From Streptomyces hygroscopicus (GTDB lineage Bacteria > Actinomycetota > Actinomycetes > Streptomycetales > Streptomycetaceae), in assembly GCF_026168105.1 (NCBI RefSeq), contig NZ_LBMW01000021.1, forward strand, positions 62,001-126,000: DNA of 64,000 bases, written 5' to 3'. The notes beneath the pieces are model-generated. The model did not search any database. It was not told the origin of the DNA and was given only the letters and a program-made list of their open reading frames with translations. Shown here in pieces: positions 53,583-63,049 of this stretch; position 1 is the first letter of the stretch; each line of letters opens with the position of its first letter. The position numbers were made by a program, and so were the translations under genes.

Positions 53583-54110
53583 TCATCGCTCGAGCACGTA
53601 CGTGTCGAAGCGGGCCTGGTGCTGGGATGCGGTGGCCAGGTCGGTGGCGCGGCTTCGGGCGTAGCTGACGGCCTGCGGGCTGGCGCCGGAGGCGGCGAGG
53701 ACCTTGTCGACGGTGTCGCCGGCCAGGCGCCGGGTCCACCGGTGGGCGGCGGACTCGCGCCAGCCGCGGGCGGTCGCTTGGGCCACCGACTGCGCCCACG
53801 CACCGTTGCCGCCGTGCCGGCCGCCGCACAGTTGCCAGTTCCAGCGCCGTTCGCGCATGCCCTCGGAGCCGGCGTCCCAGTCGGATGCCCACCGGTGGGC
53901 GCGCTCGGGGAGCTGGTGGGCGGTGACGTCCCGGACGACGGCCGCCGGCTCCGAGGGCCGGCCAGACGTCGGTTTCCCCCACGACGCGGATCTGGTGGGC
54001 GAGCAGCCGGTGGGGGTAGTAGCGCTGTCCCCAGTTACCGGTGTCCCCGACCGGTTCGACGATCCACAGCCGCACCGGCCGGACAACAGGCCAGATGCCT
54101 TCGGCCGGGT
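53583..54110 (-). pseudogene. Unknown protein, frameshifted
   Basis: The minus strand reads LWIVEPVGDTGNWGQRYYPH and RLLAHQIRVVGETDVWPAL in one frame, then ERAHRWASDWDAGSEGMRER and RRLAGDTVDKVLAASGASPQ to DTYVLER in another. Both parts have the composition of a real protein, so one frameshift near 53960 seems to split it. I do not recognise the family. It is preceded by an IS630 fragment. Confidence 0.5.
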
Positions 54111-54257
54111 TGAGGTCGGGTGCGCAGGAGGGCATCTGGAAGACGGTGAGACCTTCCGCCGGCGCTGCCGCGAGCGGACGGTCACGCGCAGGTCCCGTGC
54201 AGCAACAGTTGCCGTCTCGTCCCCTCCGGCGAGCCGCTCAGCCGCCTCCGCGCGCAA
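54050..54257 (-). pseudogene. IS630-family transposase fragment
   Basis: The minus strand holds MPSCAPDLNPAEGIWPVVR (the P-x-Y-A-P-(D/E)-L-N-P-x-E-x-x-W block with the last catalytic acid). In another frame just before it, AERLAGGDETATVAARDLRV resembles the N-terminal helix-turn-helix. The middle is deleted. It overlaps the start of the unknown frameshifted gene. Confidence 0.65.
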
Positions 54258-54852
54258 CTGCTCCCAAAAAGCCTGGCGTTGGGCGGCCAGACCACACCCT
54301 GCGCTTAACTCATGAAAACGGCATACCGTGGTCGCGGGGGCGCAAGGTGGGGCGAAAGCGAATGTCGCTCACGAGTTGGGCCACTGCAACAAACAGGCGC
54401 ATGTATGCAGCGAATGCGGCTGATGACTGCAGCGGCGATGTCGCCCACCACGACCACCCGGACTCTCCGGGCTCGTCTGCGAACCCTGCAGCCGCCGCAT
54501 ACGTAGAAACAAGTAGATCTGTATGGAGAGCATGCCCAACTACAAGTCATCTTTGCGATTGAGGACCATTCAATATGTCAACGCCCCCTCTTCCGGAGCG
54601 GCCACGTCGACCTGTTCCTAATCTCCCGGGCTGCGAATGGCCCTTCCCATACCAAGTGAATTCATCCGGGCCCCTTCCCGCCTCAGAGGCCAAACTTCAC
54701 CCTCCCCCGCTCCAAACGTATTTTGTGGGCAAAGTCCCGGTTGGAACGTAATTCGGATTCTACTTCGATGATCTCATTGGCTTCTGCCTTGGTTGGCCGA
54801 CGTTCGTTCGGTCGCGGTGTGTTCGGTGGCAGTGGAAAGGGGCAGACCTCGG
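54258..54852. other. Stretch without a confident gene, A/T-richer at its end
   Basis: No gene is supported. The part 54540-54790 is less G/C-rich than most of the window and should hold the promoter of the exporter/dioxygenase pair. Confidence 0.4.
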
Positions 54853-55812
54853 ATGCGTGAACGATGGCCCGACGTGTGGGCGGTGTGTGCGGTTGTAGCA
54901 GCCGCACTGTTCTGGAGCAGTTCGTACGCGGTGACCAAGCGGGTGCTGGAGGACGTCGGCCCACTCAGTATCGGCGCCGTCAGGTTCACCCTCGCGGCCT
55001 TACTCCTGGGCGTGATGGTCCGGCTGAACCGGCGCCGCCCGGCCCAGCCGGACGTCCGGCAGCGGCGGCTGCTCTACCTGAGCGGACTCCTGGGCATCAC
55101 TGTCTACTTCACGCTGGAGAACGTCGGCGTCGATCTGTCCACAGCGTGCGACGCGTCGCTGATCGTGGCCACGTACCCGCTGATGACGATGCTGTTTGAA
55201 CTAGTCGTCTTCGGCGCCCGGATGTCGCTGCTGCGGGTGACGGGCGTGTTCCTGGCCATCGTCGGCGCCTTCCTCGTCGTATGCAACGGAGCAGAGTTCG
55301 GCGGCAGTTCGTGCTGGCTGGGCGATATCCTCCTGCTGCTCGGCGGGTTGGCCTGGGCCGGCTACAACGTGCTTGTCAAGCGGGCGAGTGCCGGCCAGGA
55401 CGCCGTGAGCGTCACCTACTACCAGACGCTGGCGGGCGCGGCCGGTTTCCTGCTCGCGTCCCTGCTGGAAGCCGGCGACTGGCGGATGCCGGGCGCGACT
55501 GCCTCGTCGCTGCTGATCTACCTGACCGTGGCGTGCTCGGTCGGCGGCTTCCTGCTCTACAACTACGGTCTGTGCAGGATGGCGTCGAGCGTCGCGGTGA
55601 ACATTCTCAACTTGGTCCCGGTCTTCGGCGTCATCGGTGCCATGGTGATCAACGGTGAGTCGATCCGGCCGGCCCAGGCGACGGGCGGCGTCATCATCAT
55701 CGCCGGGGTGGCCCTCAGCATGAACGAACGGAGGCAGGGGGCTACAGCGAAGCCAGGCGCGCGCGAGGGCAGGCCTCCCAAGACTGCGACCGCACAGACC
55801 ACCGGCCCTTAA
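54853..55812 (+). CDS. EamA-family (DMT) transporter
   Basis: This 319-residue protein starts at ATG 54853 (AAGGGG about ten bases upstream). Ten hydrophobic segments form two EamA halves (VVAAALFWSSSYAVTKRVLE ... LLLGGLAWAGYNVLVKRASA). The family exports amino acids or metabolites across the membrane. It is followed on the same strand by a tryptophan-dioxygenase-like gene, so an indole- or kynurenine-derived compound is a reasonable cargo guess. Confidence 0.9.
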   Translation: MRERWPDVWAVCAVVAAALFWSSSYAVTKRVLEDVGPLSIGAVRFTLAALLLGVMVRLNRRRPAQPDVRQRRLLYLSGLLGITVYFTLENVGVDLSTACDASLIVATYPLMTMLFELVVFGARMSLLRVTGVFLAIVGAFLVVCNGAEFGGSSCWLGDILLLLGGLAWAGYNVLVKRASAGQDAVSVTYYQTLAGAAGFLLASLLEAGDWRMPGATASSLLIYLTVACSVGGFLLYNYGLCRMASSVAVNILNLVPVFGVIGAMVINGESIRPAQATGGVIIIAGVALSMNERRQGATAKPGAREGRPPKTATAQTTGP

Positions 55813-55982
55813 CCCACAACGCTTTGCGTCCCGGCGATCGGTCAGAACGGTCGTTCGACCGGGGGCGAACCTCGGTGCGTCGGGCCGGGCTTACCCGGAC
55901 AGGCCACTGCAGCCATGAACCGGAAACCAGCCCTGGTCGTATTAGCAGACACGGGCGATTCGGAGTAAGACAGGAGACAGCT

Positions 55983-56831
55983 TTGTCCCAGCAGGCTCAT
56001 ATGCCTCTTCAGGCTCAACAGCCCGAGACCCCGACTCGTGTCTTTAAGGGAAGGACACCGTACGAAGACTACGTCAGGACAGACGTGCTCACTCACCTCC
56101 AGCATCCGCGTTCGGCAGATCCCGCAGAGATGGCCTTCCTGGTGACGACCCAGGTTATGGAGCTGTGGTTCACCGTCATCGTGCACGAGTGGGAGACCGC
56201 GGCCTGTGCGCTTGGCCAGGACCGGGTACCCGTCGCCATGGCCGCCCTAAAGCGTTCGGTGCGGGAACTGGAGGCGCTCACTTCTTCCTGGAAGCCGCTC
56301 GGCCGGCTCACCCCCGCGCAGTTCAACTCCTTTCGCGGCGCCCTCGGTGACGCTTCCGGCTTCCAGTCGGTGATGTACCGGCGCATGGAGTTCCTGCTCG
56401 GCGAGAAATCTGCGTCGGTGCTCATCCCTTATCAGACGAATCCGGATTTGCACGCCGAGCTGCAGAAAGCCCTGCACGATCCGAGCCTTTACGACCAGAC
56501 GCTTCGACTGCTCGCCCGACGCGGGCACGCGATCCCCGAGTCGGTACTGCGGCGTGACGTGGCGCGCCGCTATGAGCCCTCGCCCGATGTGGAGGCCGTG
56601 TGGATTACCCTGTACGCAGGTGACGAGGGCGGTGAACTGGTGCGCCTCGGTGAAGCGCTGACGGACGTCGCCGAACTGATGTGGCGCTGGCGCCACGATC
56701 ACCTGCTCGCAGTCAGCCGGGCCATGGGCGCCAAGGCGGGAACCGGAGGGTCCACCGGACTGGCCTGGTTGCAGAAGCGGGTTCAGAAACATGTCTTCCC
56801 CGAACTGTGGACGGCGAGGTCGCATGTCTGA
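55983..56831 (+). CDS. Tryptophan 2,3-dioxygenase family protein
   Basis: This 282-residue protein starts at a TTG at 55983 with GGAG six bases upstream; the next ATG is at 56001. Family marks are TTQVMELWFTVIVHEWE (distal-pocket helix), LWRWRHDH-like MWRWRHDHLLAVSRAMG (proximal heme His) and GTGGSTGLAWLQKR with FPELW at the end. These heme enzymes open the indole ring of Trp or, in secondary metabolism, of Trp derivatives. The sequence is shorter and more divergent than housekeeping TDO, and no kynurenine-pathway gene is near, so a role in a specialised pathway is likely. Confidence 0.88.
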   Translation: MSQQAHMPLQAQQPETPTRVFKGRTPYEDYVRTDVLTHLQHPRSADPAEMAFLVTTQVMELWFTVIVHEWETAACALGQDRVPVAMAALKRSVRELEALTSSWKPLGRLTPAQFNSFRGALGDASGFQSVMYRRMEFLLGEKSASVLIPYQTNPDLHAELQKALHDPSLYDQTLRLLARRGHAIPESVLRRDVARRYEPSPDVEAVWITLYAGDEGGELVRLGEALTDVAELMWRWRHDHLLAVSRAMGAKAGTGGSTGLAWLQKRVQKHVFPELWTARSHV

Positions 56832-56956
56832 GCTGCGGGAGACACGATACGAGACCACGGGTTCCCCCGAACCTCGATCACGAGCGTCACAGCCCCCGGC
56901 AAGATGACCGGCAAGCACCAACCTTCGTCACCATCTTCACTCTCTGGCGCGCCCAG

Positions 56957-58347
56957 GGGCATTGCGTGATGAGGATTGGTCCGGGTTCGCCGGTCTTGCG
57001 GGTGACGTGCCGTCATGTCCGCTGTGCGGCAAGGAATCCCGCAGAGCAGAGCAGGCATGGTGCTGGTGATCACGTGGTTGTCGAGACCCATGAGAACCGA
57101 GCGAGACCGTGCCTGCCCGAAAATCATCGCGCAGCCCTTCCGCACTGGAGCAACCGGGTTCCCTGGTGATCCCCTCACCTGAAGCGATGTCGTTGGACTG
57201 CGACGTTTCCCGATCCTGGTCGCCGATCCCCGCCATGCGCGCGGACTGCGCTATCGGGCCCTCGCGTTGCCGTGCGCGACCGTCTCGGCGGTGCTGACCG
57301 GGGCGCGGTCGCTCGCCGCGATCGGCGAGTGGATCACGGATGCCCCAGGGCATGTGCTGGGCTCCTCGGCTTCGCCGTCGACCCGCTTACCGGTCTGCGG
57401 CCAGCGCCGCACTCCGCAACCGTGCGCCGCCTGCTGCAGTGCGTGGACGGTGACGCGCTGGACACAGCGATCAGCGCATATCTACAGGCCAGAACGCTGA
57501 CCCCGGCCGAACCGGAGGCGGAGAAAGCGCCAGTACGACGGGTGATCGCGGTCGACGGCAAAGTGGTCCGCGGATCGCGAACCGCAACGGCCACGGCGAT
57601 CCAGCTGCTGGCGGCGATGGACCACCACGGCGTGGTCCTGGCCCAGCGGCAGGTCGCTGCCAAGAGCAATGAGATCCCCTCCTTCGCACCGTCGCTGGGC
57701 GGTCTCGAGCTGGAGAACACGGTGGTGACCGCCGACGCCCTGCACACCCAGCACGATCACGGCACCTATCTGACCAGTCGCGGCGCGCACTACGTGGCCG
57801 TCGGGAAGAAGAACCATCCGGGCCTGTACGCCCAGGTCGGGAAGCTGCCCTGGCGGGACATCCTGCTCGGGCACCGCACGCGCGGCCACGCCCGCCACCG
57901 TGACGAGATCCGCCGGCTCAAGGTCGCCGCGTTCCGCCACCTCGACTACCCCGGCGCCCGCCAGGCGATCCGAGTGGTCAGGTGGCGACGCGATTTGAGC
58001 ACCGGGAAGCTGACCATCGAGCGCCTCTACCTGATCACCGGCCTGAGCGTCTTCGACGCCACCTGCACCGAGCTCGCCACCCGGATCAGAGGCCATTGGG
58101 GTATCGAGAACCTTCTGCACCACGTGCGGGACCGCACGTTCCGCAAGGACAACTCCAAGATCCGCACCGGCAACCTGCCCCGCGTCATGGCCTCCCTGCG
58201 CAACCTCGCCATCAGTATCTTCCGCCCAGACGGCCAGACCAACATCGCCGCCGCCCTCCGCCACACCCGCCGCGACTACCACCGACCGATACAAGCGCTC
58301 GGTCTCACCTGACGAACCCAGACAGATCCCGATCACACAATGATCCA
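56957..58347 (+). mobile_element. ISAs1-family insertion sequence
   Basis: The left end, GGGGCATTGCGTGATGAGGA, and the right end read on the minus strand, GGATCATTGTGTGATCGGGA, form imperfect inverted repeats. A single transposase gene lies between. The right end cuts into an IS1182 transposase gene, so this element is the younger one. A solitary copy of its left end lies at 53412. Confidence 0.8.
57272..58312 (+). pseudogene. ISAs1-family transposase, probably frameshifted at the N-terminus
   Basis: The 346-residue frame holds the DDE core: VIAVDGKVVRGSRTATATAI, VTADALHTQHDHGTYLTSRG and GHWGIENLLHHVRDRTF, then the usual tail. The N-terminal portion (PDPRHARGLRYRALALP, VSAVLTGARSLAAIGEWITD) lies in another frame over 57210-57350. 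One shift near 57355 therefore breaks the intact gene. The catalytic core is complete, but without the N-terminus mobility is doubtful. Confidence 0.8.
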
Positions 58348-58560
58348 GGGTCCGACAGGCCCTCCACGAACTGGAGCACCGAGGCGAGGGCGAGCTGGTG
58401 GGGCGGCCAGGCGGGCTGATCGCGTCGCGGATACAGCTCCGCGAAGTCCTAGTCACGGGACAGCGGCCCGAGCACCTCACGGATCCGCATGCACGAGCAG
58501 CCCCTGGGAAATACCAGCCGCGCTACCTCGGCCGTCCGCTCCGGCACTTCGCCGGTCCCG
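58348..58560 (-). pseudogene. IS1182-family transposase N-terminal fragment
   Basis: The minus strand reads VPERTAEVARLVFPRG, then DFAELYPRRDQPAWPPHQLA followed by LASVLQFVEGLSD. This is the N-terminus of IS1182-type transposases, with an in-frame TAG before DFAEL. It ends at the ISAs1 right end, which interrupted it. Confidence 0.7.
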
Positions 58561-58625
58561 GGGATGCAGCGACACGGTCCTCACCTCATCGCGACGTCCC
58601 CGCGCCTGGTCACTTCATCATTCCT

Positions 58626-59255
58626 TCACTGAGGGCCAGTGCGTTGCTTCGCGATGGAGTGGGGGTGCGCGGCTGTAGAGAATGGCTGATGGCGGGGCGC
58701 AGGTTCAGTCGATTGCTGATCACCGGTTCTCGGTACGTGGAGGGAAGCTGCCGACGCAATCGTGGGCGAATGATCACGCGGGGCAGCTCCCGGCTCGGGA
58801 TCCCGCATGATATGCCCGGCAGCCAGGGCCAGAGACATGGGCGGCAGCGGCGGCAGCGGCTCTTTCATCGGCCGCGGCTTTCTCCCGTGGCCATCGGTGG
58901 GAGGCAGCCTCGCCGGCGGTCGCGAATATGCGGGAGGTGCGCCGGACCGAGCAATCTCATAGGCGGGGGGCGGGGCGAAGGATTCGCGGTACCGATTGAG
59001 CGCCTCGGGAACGACACGAAAGTGCTGTTTCGGGTCGAAGCGGGTGGATCTGGAACGGATGTCGAACCAAGTCCGCTTGGTCCGCACGATCGCGCCAGCC
59101 TCGATCATACTCTGAGCAACTTCCTCGACCTTCCCCTTATCGGCGATCGGGGTGTATCTGAGTATGCCATCGAAGGAGAAGGACGCGTTGGGCGATAGCT
59201 CCTGCAGAGTCCTGGCAATAAGATCCGGTGTTTCCCCAAAGTATTCGTCATCCAT
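58626..59255 (-). CDS. Unknown protein with N-terminal domain and Pro-rich tail
   Basis: This 209-residue protein starts at ATG 59255 with GAGGAGGA about eight bases upstream. Residues 1-85 look folded (DLIARTLQELSPNASFSFDG, KGKVEEVAQSMIEAGAIVRT, FDPKQHFRVVPEALNRYRES), perhaps winged-helix-like. The remainder is Pro/Arg/His-rich and disordered. I recognise no family. It resembles in layout the proteins at 9033-9737 and 38620-39444. Confidence 0.7.
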   Translation of the reverse strand: MDDEYFGETPDLIARTLQELSPNASFSFDGILRYTPIADKGKVEEVAQSMIEAGAIVRTKRTWFDIRSRSTRFDPKQHFRVVPEALNRYRESFAPPPAYEIARSGAPPAYSRPPARLPPTDGHGRKPRPMKEPLPPLPPMSLALAAGHIMRDPEPGAAPRDHSPTIASAASLHVPRTGDQQSTEPAPRHQPFSTAAHPHSIAKQRTGPQ

Positions 59256-59430
59256 TGCCGTCTTCCTCCTCGGTGCGCGGCAGACGCTTGTCCTCTTTCC
59301 TCTACGTGCCGCTGGTCATCGTCGTTCATAGGTGAATCGCGCCGTTGCGGTACCAGACTTGCCACCGCCCATTGATGTCGCAGTGGTTCATCCTGTACAA
59401 GGCGCTGACGGGTTGGGCAGCGACGCGGCG

Positions 59431-59739
59431 CTACCAGCCCGCCCACATCGCTGGAGAGGTGCGGCAACCGTCGGATCGGTGGGCGGCACCGTTTGCGTGA
59501 GCGGCGAAGTACACGCCGGCTCTCTTGGGTCGTTCTCCAGCGGAGTCCTTGACGCAGCCGGAGGCCTGATCGATGGCGTCGACCGCTTCTCTAAGGCAGG
59601 CGGACAGGTTCTCGGCGCTCTCGTTGTACAGCGTGGTGAGCGCGGTCAGGAAGTCGCCGGGGAAGCTGGCACGCCGTTGTCCGCGGGCACTGTTGTCATG
59701 GAGCATCTGCAGCAGGGCGGTGTCGCGCATGCGGGGCAT
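59431..59739 (-). CDS. Possible small unknown protein
   Basis: A minus-strand frame of about 102 residues from ATG 59739 begins MPRMRDTALLQMLHDNSARG and contains a convincing helical stretch (GDFLTALTTLYNESAENLSA, LREAVDAIDQASGCVKD). There is no good ribosome binding site and the tail is poor. It lies just upstream of the unknown gene at 58626-59255 on the same strand. It may be a real small gene or a remnant. Confidence 0.35.
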   Translation of the reverse strand: MPRMRDTALLQMLHDNSARGQRRASFPGDFLTALTTLYNESAENLSACLREAVDAIDQASGCVKDSAGERPKRAGVYFAAHANGAAHRSDGCRTSPAMWAGW

Positions 59740-59937
59740 CGGCAAGGAACACCGGGCCACATCTGAGTGGTTCAGCTGCGTTGGACGTGACCACGCGGCG
59801 CACGCGGACACGGTGGGCGCGCTCACGGTCCGACGGGCGTCCGACGGGCCGGGCTTGCCCGTCGCGAAACACAAGCCGCGTAGCGAGAAGCCTCCGCCGT
59901 TCTCACGGGAGATGAGCCACGCACCGCTCATGAAGCT

Positions 59938-60570
59938 TTACGGTCGCTCAGGCCGCCGGAAGACGCCGTACCAGTAGCCGCATGCCAGCTCACGGGCGAC
60001 CAAGGCATCGTCATGTCCATCGCTTGTGGCCACCTGTTGGGCGATGACCTGTGCGCCGCCTCGCACCACCACGCCGGCGGCGCACCGCGGATCGACATCA
60101 GCAGGCGTGCGACCGGCCAACTGTTCCTCGATCAGCAGGTTCGTAGTGTGGTCGATGAATCGGTCTTGAGCCGATGTCCATGAGTCGCGTACAGAAGGGT
60201 CGTAAGCAGCCACTTCGCTGATCGCTGCGAGGAGGGACGCGTGCTTGCGGTAGTGCCTGAACACCTGCTCATACGTGTGGGCAAGCCCGTCAAGTCCGCC
60301 GACGGGGCCGCAGGGCTGCCAGCGCTGCACGATCTCGAAGCTGTCCGACTTGAGGAATCCACTCAGCCGCAGGAGCAGATCCACCTTGTCGCGGAAATAC
60401 AGGTAGAACCCCGATCGGGAGATACCCCCGGCAGCCGCGATCTGCTCCACCCCCAGTTCGGTATAAGTCCTGCCGTCGCGCAGCAATTCGCCGATCCCGG
60501 ACAGTATCCGTGCTTCCACCGCGGCGCGTCGGTCGGCAGCGGTGGAGGGCCGTCGAGTGGTTGATGCCAT
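59938..60570 (-). CDS. TetR-family transcriptional regulator
   Basis: This 210-residue protein has the N-terminal TetR helix-turn-helix RILSGIGELLRDGRTYTELG, VEQIAAAGGISRSGFYLYFR then DKVDLLLRL, and a variable ligand-binding domain. The ATG at 60570 follows AGGATGGGTGT. It is probably a repressor. The nearest intact candidate target is the alpha/beta hydrolase at 61286-61999 on the same strand, separated by an IS110 relic. Confidence 0.92.
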   Translation of the reverse strand: MASTTRRPSTAADRRAAVEARILSGIGELLRDGRTYTELGVEQIAAAGGISRSGFYLYFRDKVDLLLRLSGFLKSDSFEIVQRWQPCGPVGGLDGLAHTYEQVFRHYRKHASLLAAISEVAAYDPSVRDSWTSAQDRFIDHTTNLLIEEQLAGRTPADVDPRCAAGVVVRGGAQVIAQQVATSDGHDDALVARELACGYWYGVFRRPERP

Positions 60571-60659
60571 ACACCCATCCTAGTACGAAGGTTCCGAATG
60601 CTCTGCGGTTTCCGCAGCTCAGGCCGCCTTGACCCTCTCGGAGGGCATCACATCGGTGT

Positions 60660-61190
60660 CCGGGTGTTGACCCCGGGGACGGCCATCAGGGGCTCGATTT
60701 GGCGGCGAAAGGGGGTGATCTGCAGGCCGATGGGTTCGCTGAGGCGACTGTCGGTTGCGCGGCGGGCGACGATTTGGTCCGGCATGGTTCGCCCGAGGAC
60801 GCATGGTGATCGTCGAGGTTCCTGGTCGGGACCTCGATGCGGGCGTCGGTCTGCGGCGCATGAAGCCTCTGGCCGACCTGGACGGCACGCGGGGGCGCGT
60901 TTCCCGGCGATCAAGGATTTCCAGCACGCTCCGGCCCGGGAGCCCAGGATGTTGGAGACCATGCTGGACAGTTCGATGCCCGCGTCTTCGAGGAGCTTCT
61001 CCAGCCGCCGAGCTTCGCCGGCGCGTTCGCGGACGACCTCGGTGCGGTAGAGGCTGAGGTCCTGCTCCTGATGGATCGGCTCCGGCGGCACAAACGGGGG
61101 CCGGACCAGGCGGCGTTCGACGAGTTGGGCGATCCACTGAGTGTTCTCGGCGTCGACCTCGCAGCCCGGAACGGCCTTCCGCGTGGTGAA
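60660..61190 (-). pseudogene. IS110-family transposase remnant
   Basis: The minus strand reads QWIAQLVERRLVRPPFVPPE, then SLYRTEVVRERAGEARRLEK and LLEDAGIELSSMVSNILGSR, and later QIEPLMAVPGVNTRT. These fit the middle of IS110 DEDD transposases (the G-I-x-L-x-S-V-x-x-(D/N)-I-x-G region and the I-P-G-V-G-x-x-T helix-hairpin-helix). Frames change twice and both ends are missing. Confidence 0.75.
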
Positions 61191-61285
61191 TCAACTCGCC
61201 TTTGCAGCCTGACGTGTTGAAGCGCTTGAGATGTCTACGGGCGACACTGCAGTTTCGCGCACCGGCTCGAGCTCCGCTGTTGGGG

Positions 61286-61999
61286 TCAGCCAGCTTCTTT
61301 GAGTGCGATGTGCGCGAGAAGGGACGCAAGTTCCGAGGGCATCGACAGGAACGGCGAGTGGCTGCTTTGCAGCCGACAAATGTTCTTGGCTCGGGCAGCG
61401 AGGTTCTCCTGCGCCTGGGGCGGCAGAGCCTGGTCCTGCTCGCAAATGATGTAGGTGGAGGGAACGGTTCGCCACCCTGCCTTTGTCACGCGCTCGCTGA
61501 AGGATCTCAGACTTTGCGGCACCAGCTGCTGCACCGCTCGCGTAGTCTCCGCCTCGGATACATCGGCGTAGAGAGCAGCATCGCTGTTTTCCGCAGGCGG
61601 GATGAGGCCTTTCGGATTCTCCGGTTCGGGAGCGCCGTGGAAGCCGAACAGGCTCTCTCCCACGTCCAGTTGATATGCCGCCAGGTAGACGGCATGTGAG
61701 ACGTTTGGGGCGTCGGCTATGGCTTGGGTGACTGGAATGCCGCCGTAGGAGTGACCGACGACCACCACGGGACCTTCGATGCCTTCAATGGTCTCCTGGA
61801 CGGCCTGCGCGTCCCTGTGAACGCCGGCGAGCGGCTCGTTCGCCGGAACGCCTGACCTCACAGCACTGGGCAGTGCGACCGTGCGAGTCCTCCAGCCGTC
61901 GTCAGCGAGCGCGGACTCCAGTCTCTCCCAGCACCAGGGGCCGTGCCAAGCTCCGTGCACCAGGAGCAGAGTGGGACGGGGTACTTCGGTGGTAGCCAA
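61286..61999 (-). CDS. Alpha/beta hydrolase
   Basis: This 237-residue protein starts at a TTG at 61999 with AGGAGA six bases upstream. Oxyanion-hole LLLVHGAWHGPWCWERLESA, nucleophile elbow VVVVGHSYGGIPV (Ser in GHSYG), a late acid loop (CEQDQALP) and His in SSHSPFLS are all present. It belongs to the esterase/salicylate-esterase-like branch with an N-terminal HGAWHG motif. The substrate is unknown. Confidence 0.93.
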   Translation of the reverse strand: MATTEVPRPTLLLVHGAWHGPWCWERLESALADDGWRTRTVALPSAVRSGVPANEPLAGVHRDAQAVQETIEGIEGPVVVVGHSYGGIPVTQAIADAPNVSHAVYLAAYQLDVGESLFGFHGAPEPENPKGLIPPAENSDAALYADVSEAETTRAVQQLVPQSLRSFSERVTKAGWRTVPSTYIICEQDQALPPQAQENLAARAKNICRLQSSHSPFLSMPSELASLLAHIALKEAG

Positions 62000-62399
62000 G
62001 TCGAATCTCCTAGCCGTTCAGAAAAACGGTGACTTTGGGAACTGCGGATCGCGAACAGTACGAGTCAAGGAGCTGCTTCCATAAAGCGCTGCAGTTACAC
62101 GCTGTGTCGGCGCAGCCCAGGGACGAGGCTGTGCATGACAAGCGGCGGCTGGGCGCTGGTGTGCGGACCACCGAACGCAGGAGGTCTCAACTTTCCCTGA
62201 ATTGCTGAGACAAACCGTGGCAGCGTCGCGTTCCTCCGCCTTCTCGGCCGGAATGAAACCCGCCGGTGTGTCAACGATTGTTGATGCGCATCCGGCAGCC
62301 GATGGGGGAGGTCGACTGCCGGATGCTGCAACTGCTGCAGGTTTGGTCGTGGCTGCAGCAGTTCAAAGGCTAGAGTGGATTGGACACGATGTCCAACAT
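62000..62399. other. Intergenic region without a gene
   Basis: It lies between the hydrolase start and a decayed SDR gene. No gene is supported. A short inverted GCTGCAGCA-like set near 62325-62360 was noted but not assigned. Confidence 0.4.
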
Positions 62400-62899
62400 G
62401 GTGTCCAGCCGGGGTGCGTGGCGGACGCTGATCTTGGGCATAGAGACACCGCAACGGGTGCTGGAGCCGGTGTTGCCGAAGCCAAGTAGCCAGGCCGGCC
62501 GGGCGCCCGGGCCAGGAACGGCTGATCGATGGCATAGGGTCCGAGTCCGCGCCGGCGATCCCGTGGCCGTGTGCGTCCGAGGACTACCGGACCGTGGTGC
62601 CGGAGGAATCGCCCGGCGATGGCCGTCGAGCCGGACCAAGGGCTCGCACGCTTACGTGGCGTCCCGACGACCAGATTGCACCCGTCCACCAGGGCCGGCC
62701 CGTTCGGCCGGGATTCGCTGTTCGCTGGGGGAGACCATGGTGAACCTGCTGGGCGACTTGGCTTCCGGGACGCCACGCTCGACTGCCGGCTGAAGACGGC
62801 ACCGGCCCGAGCGCCCTGCGCGCCGACGGTCTTGGTCGTCGCCGGCCCGATGCTCGAGGCGCCGCCCATGAGCACGACGCGCGGCCCGGTGAGATCCAC
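62400..62899 (-). pseudogene. Short-chain dehydrogenase/reductase remnant
   Basis: The minus-strand start DLTGPRVVLMGGASSIGPAT is the Rossmann TGxxxGIG-type motif of an SDR (altered to GGASSIG), followed by GAQGARAGAVFSRQSSVA. After that the reading frame breaks repeatedly and no YxxxK site is recovered. The end SVRHAPRLDTMLDIVSNPL may be its C-terminus. It is inactive. Confidence 0.6.
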
Positions 62900-63049
62900 A
62901 GTGATGCCTTCCCAATTTTTCGGCCTGGCCGACGCCTGCCAGGCAGTCGACCGCTTGTGTACTCAACAGTTGCGGGCTCACCGCTATCGCGTCCAAGACC
63001 ATTTGCGTCCCCTGTGATGCCTTGTGGGCATCACTCCAGCCTCATCGGG

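Noticed and set aside
57272..58312. Intact ISAs1 transposase
   Set aside because: The N-terminal part of the family protein is present but in another frame, so the gene is more likely broken.
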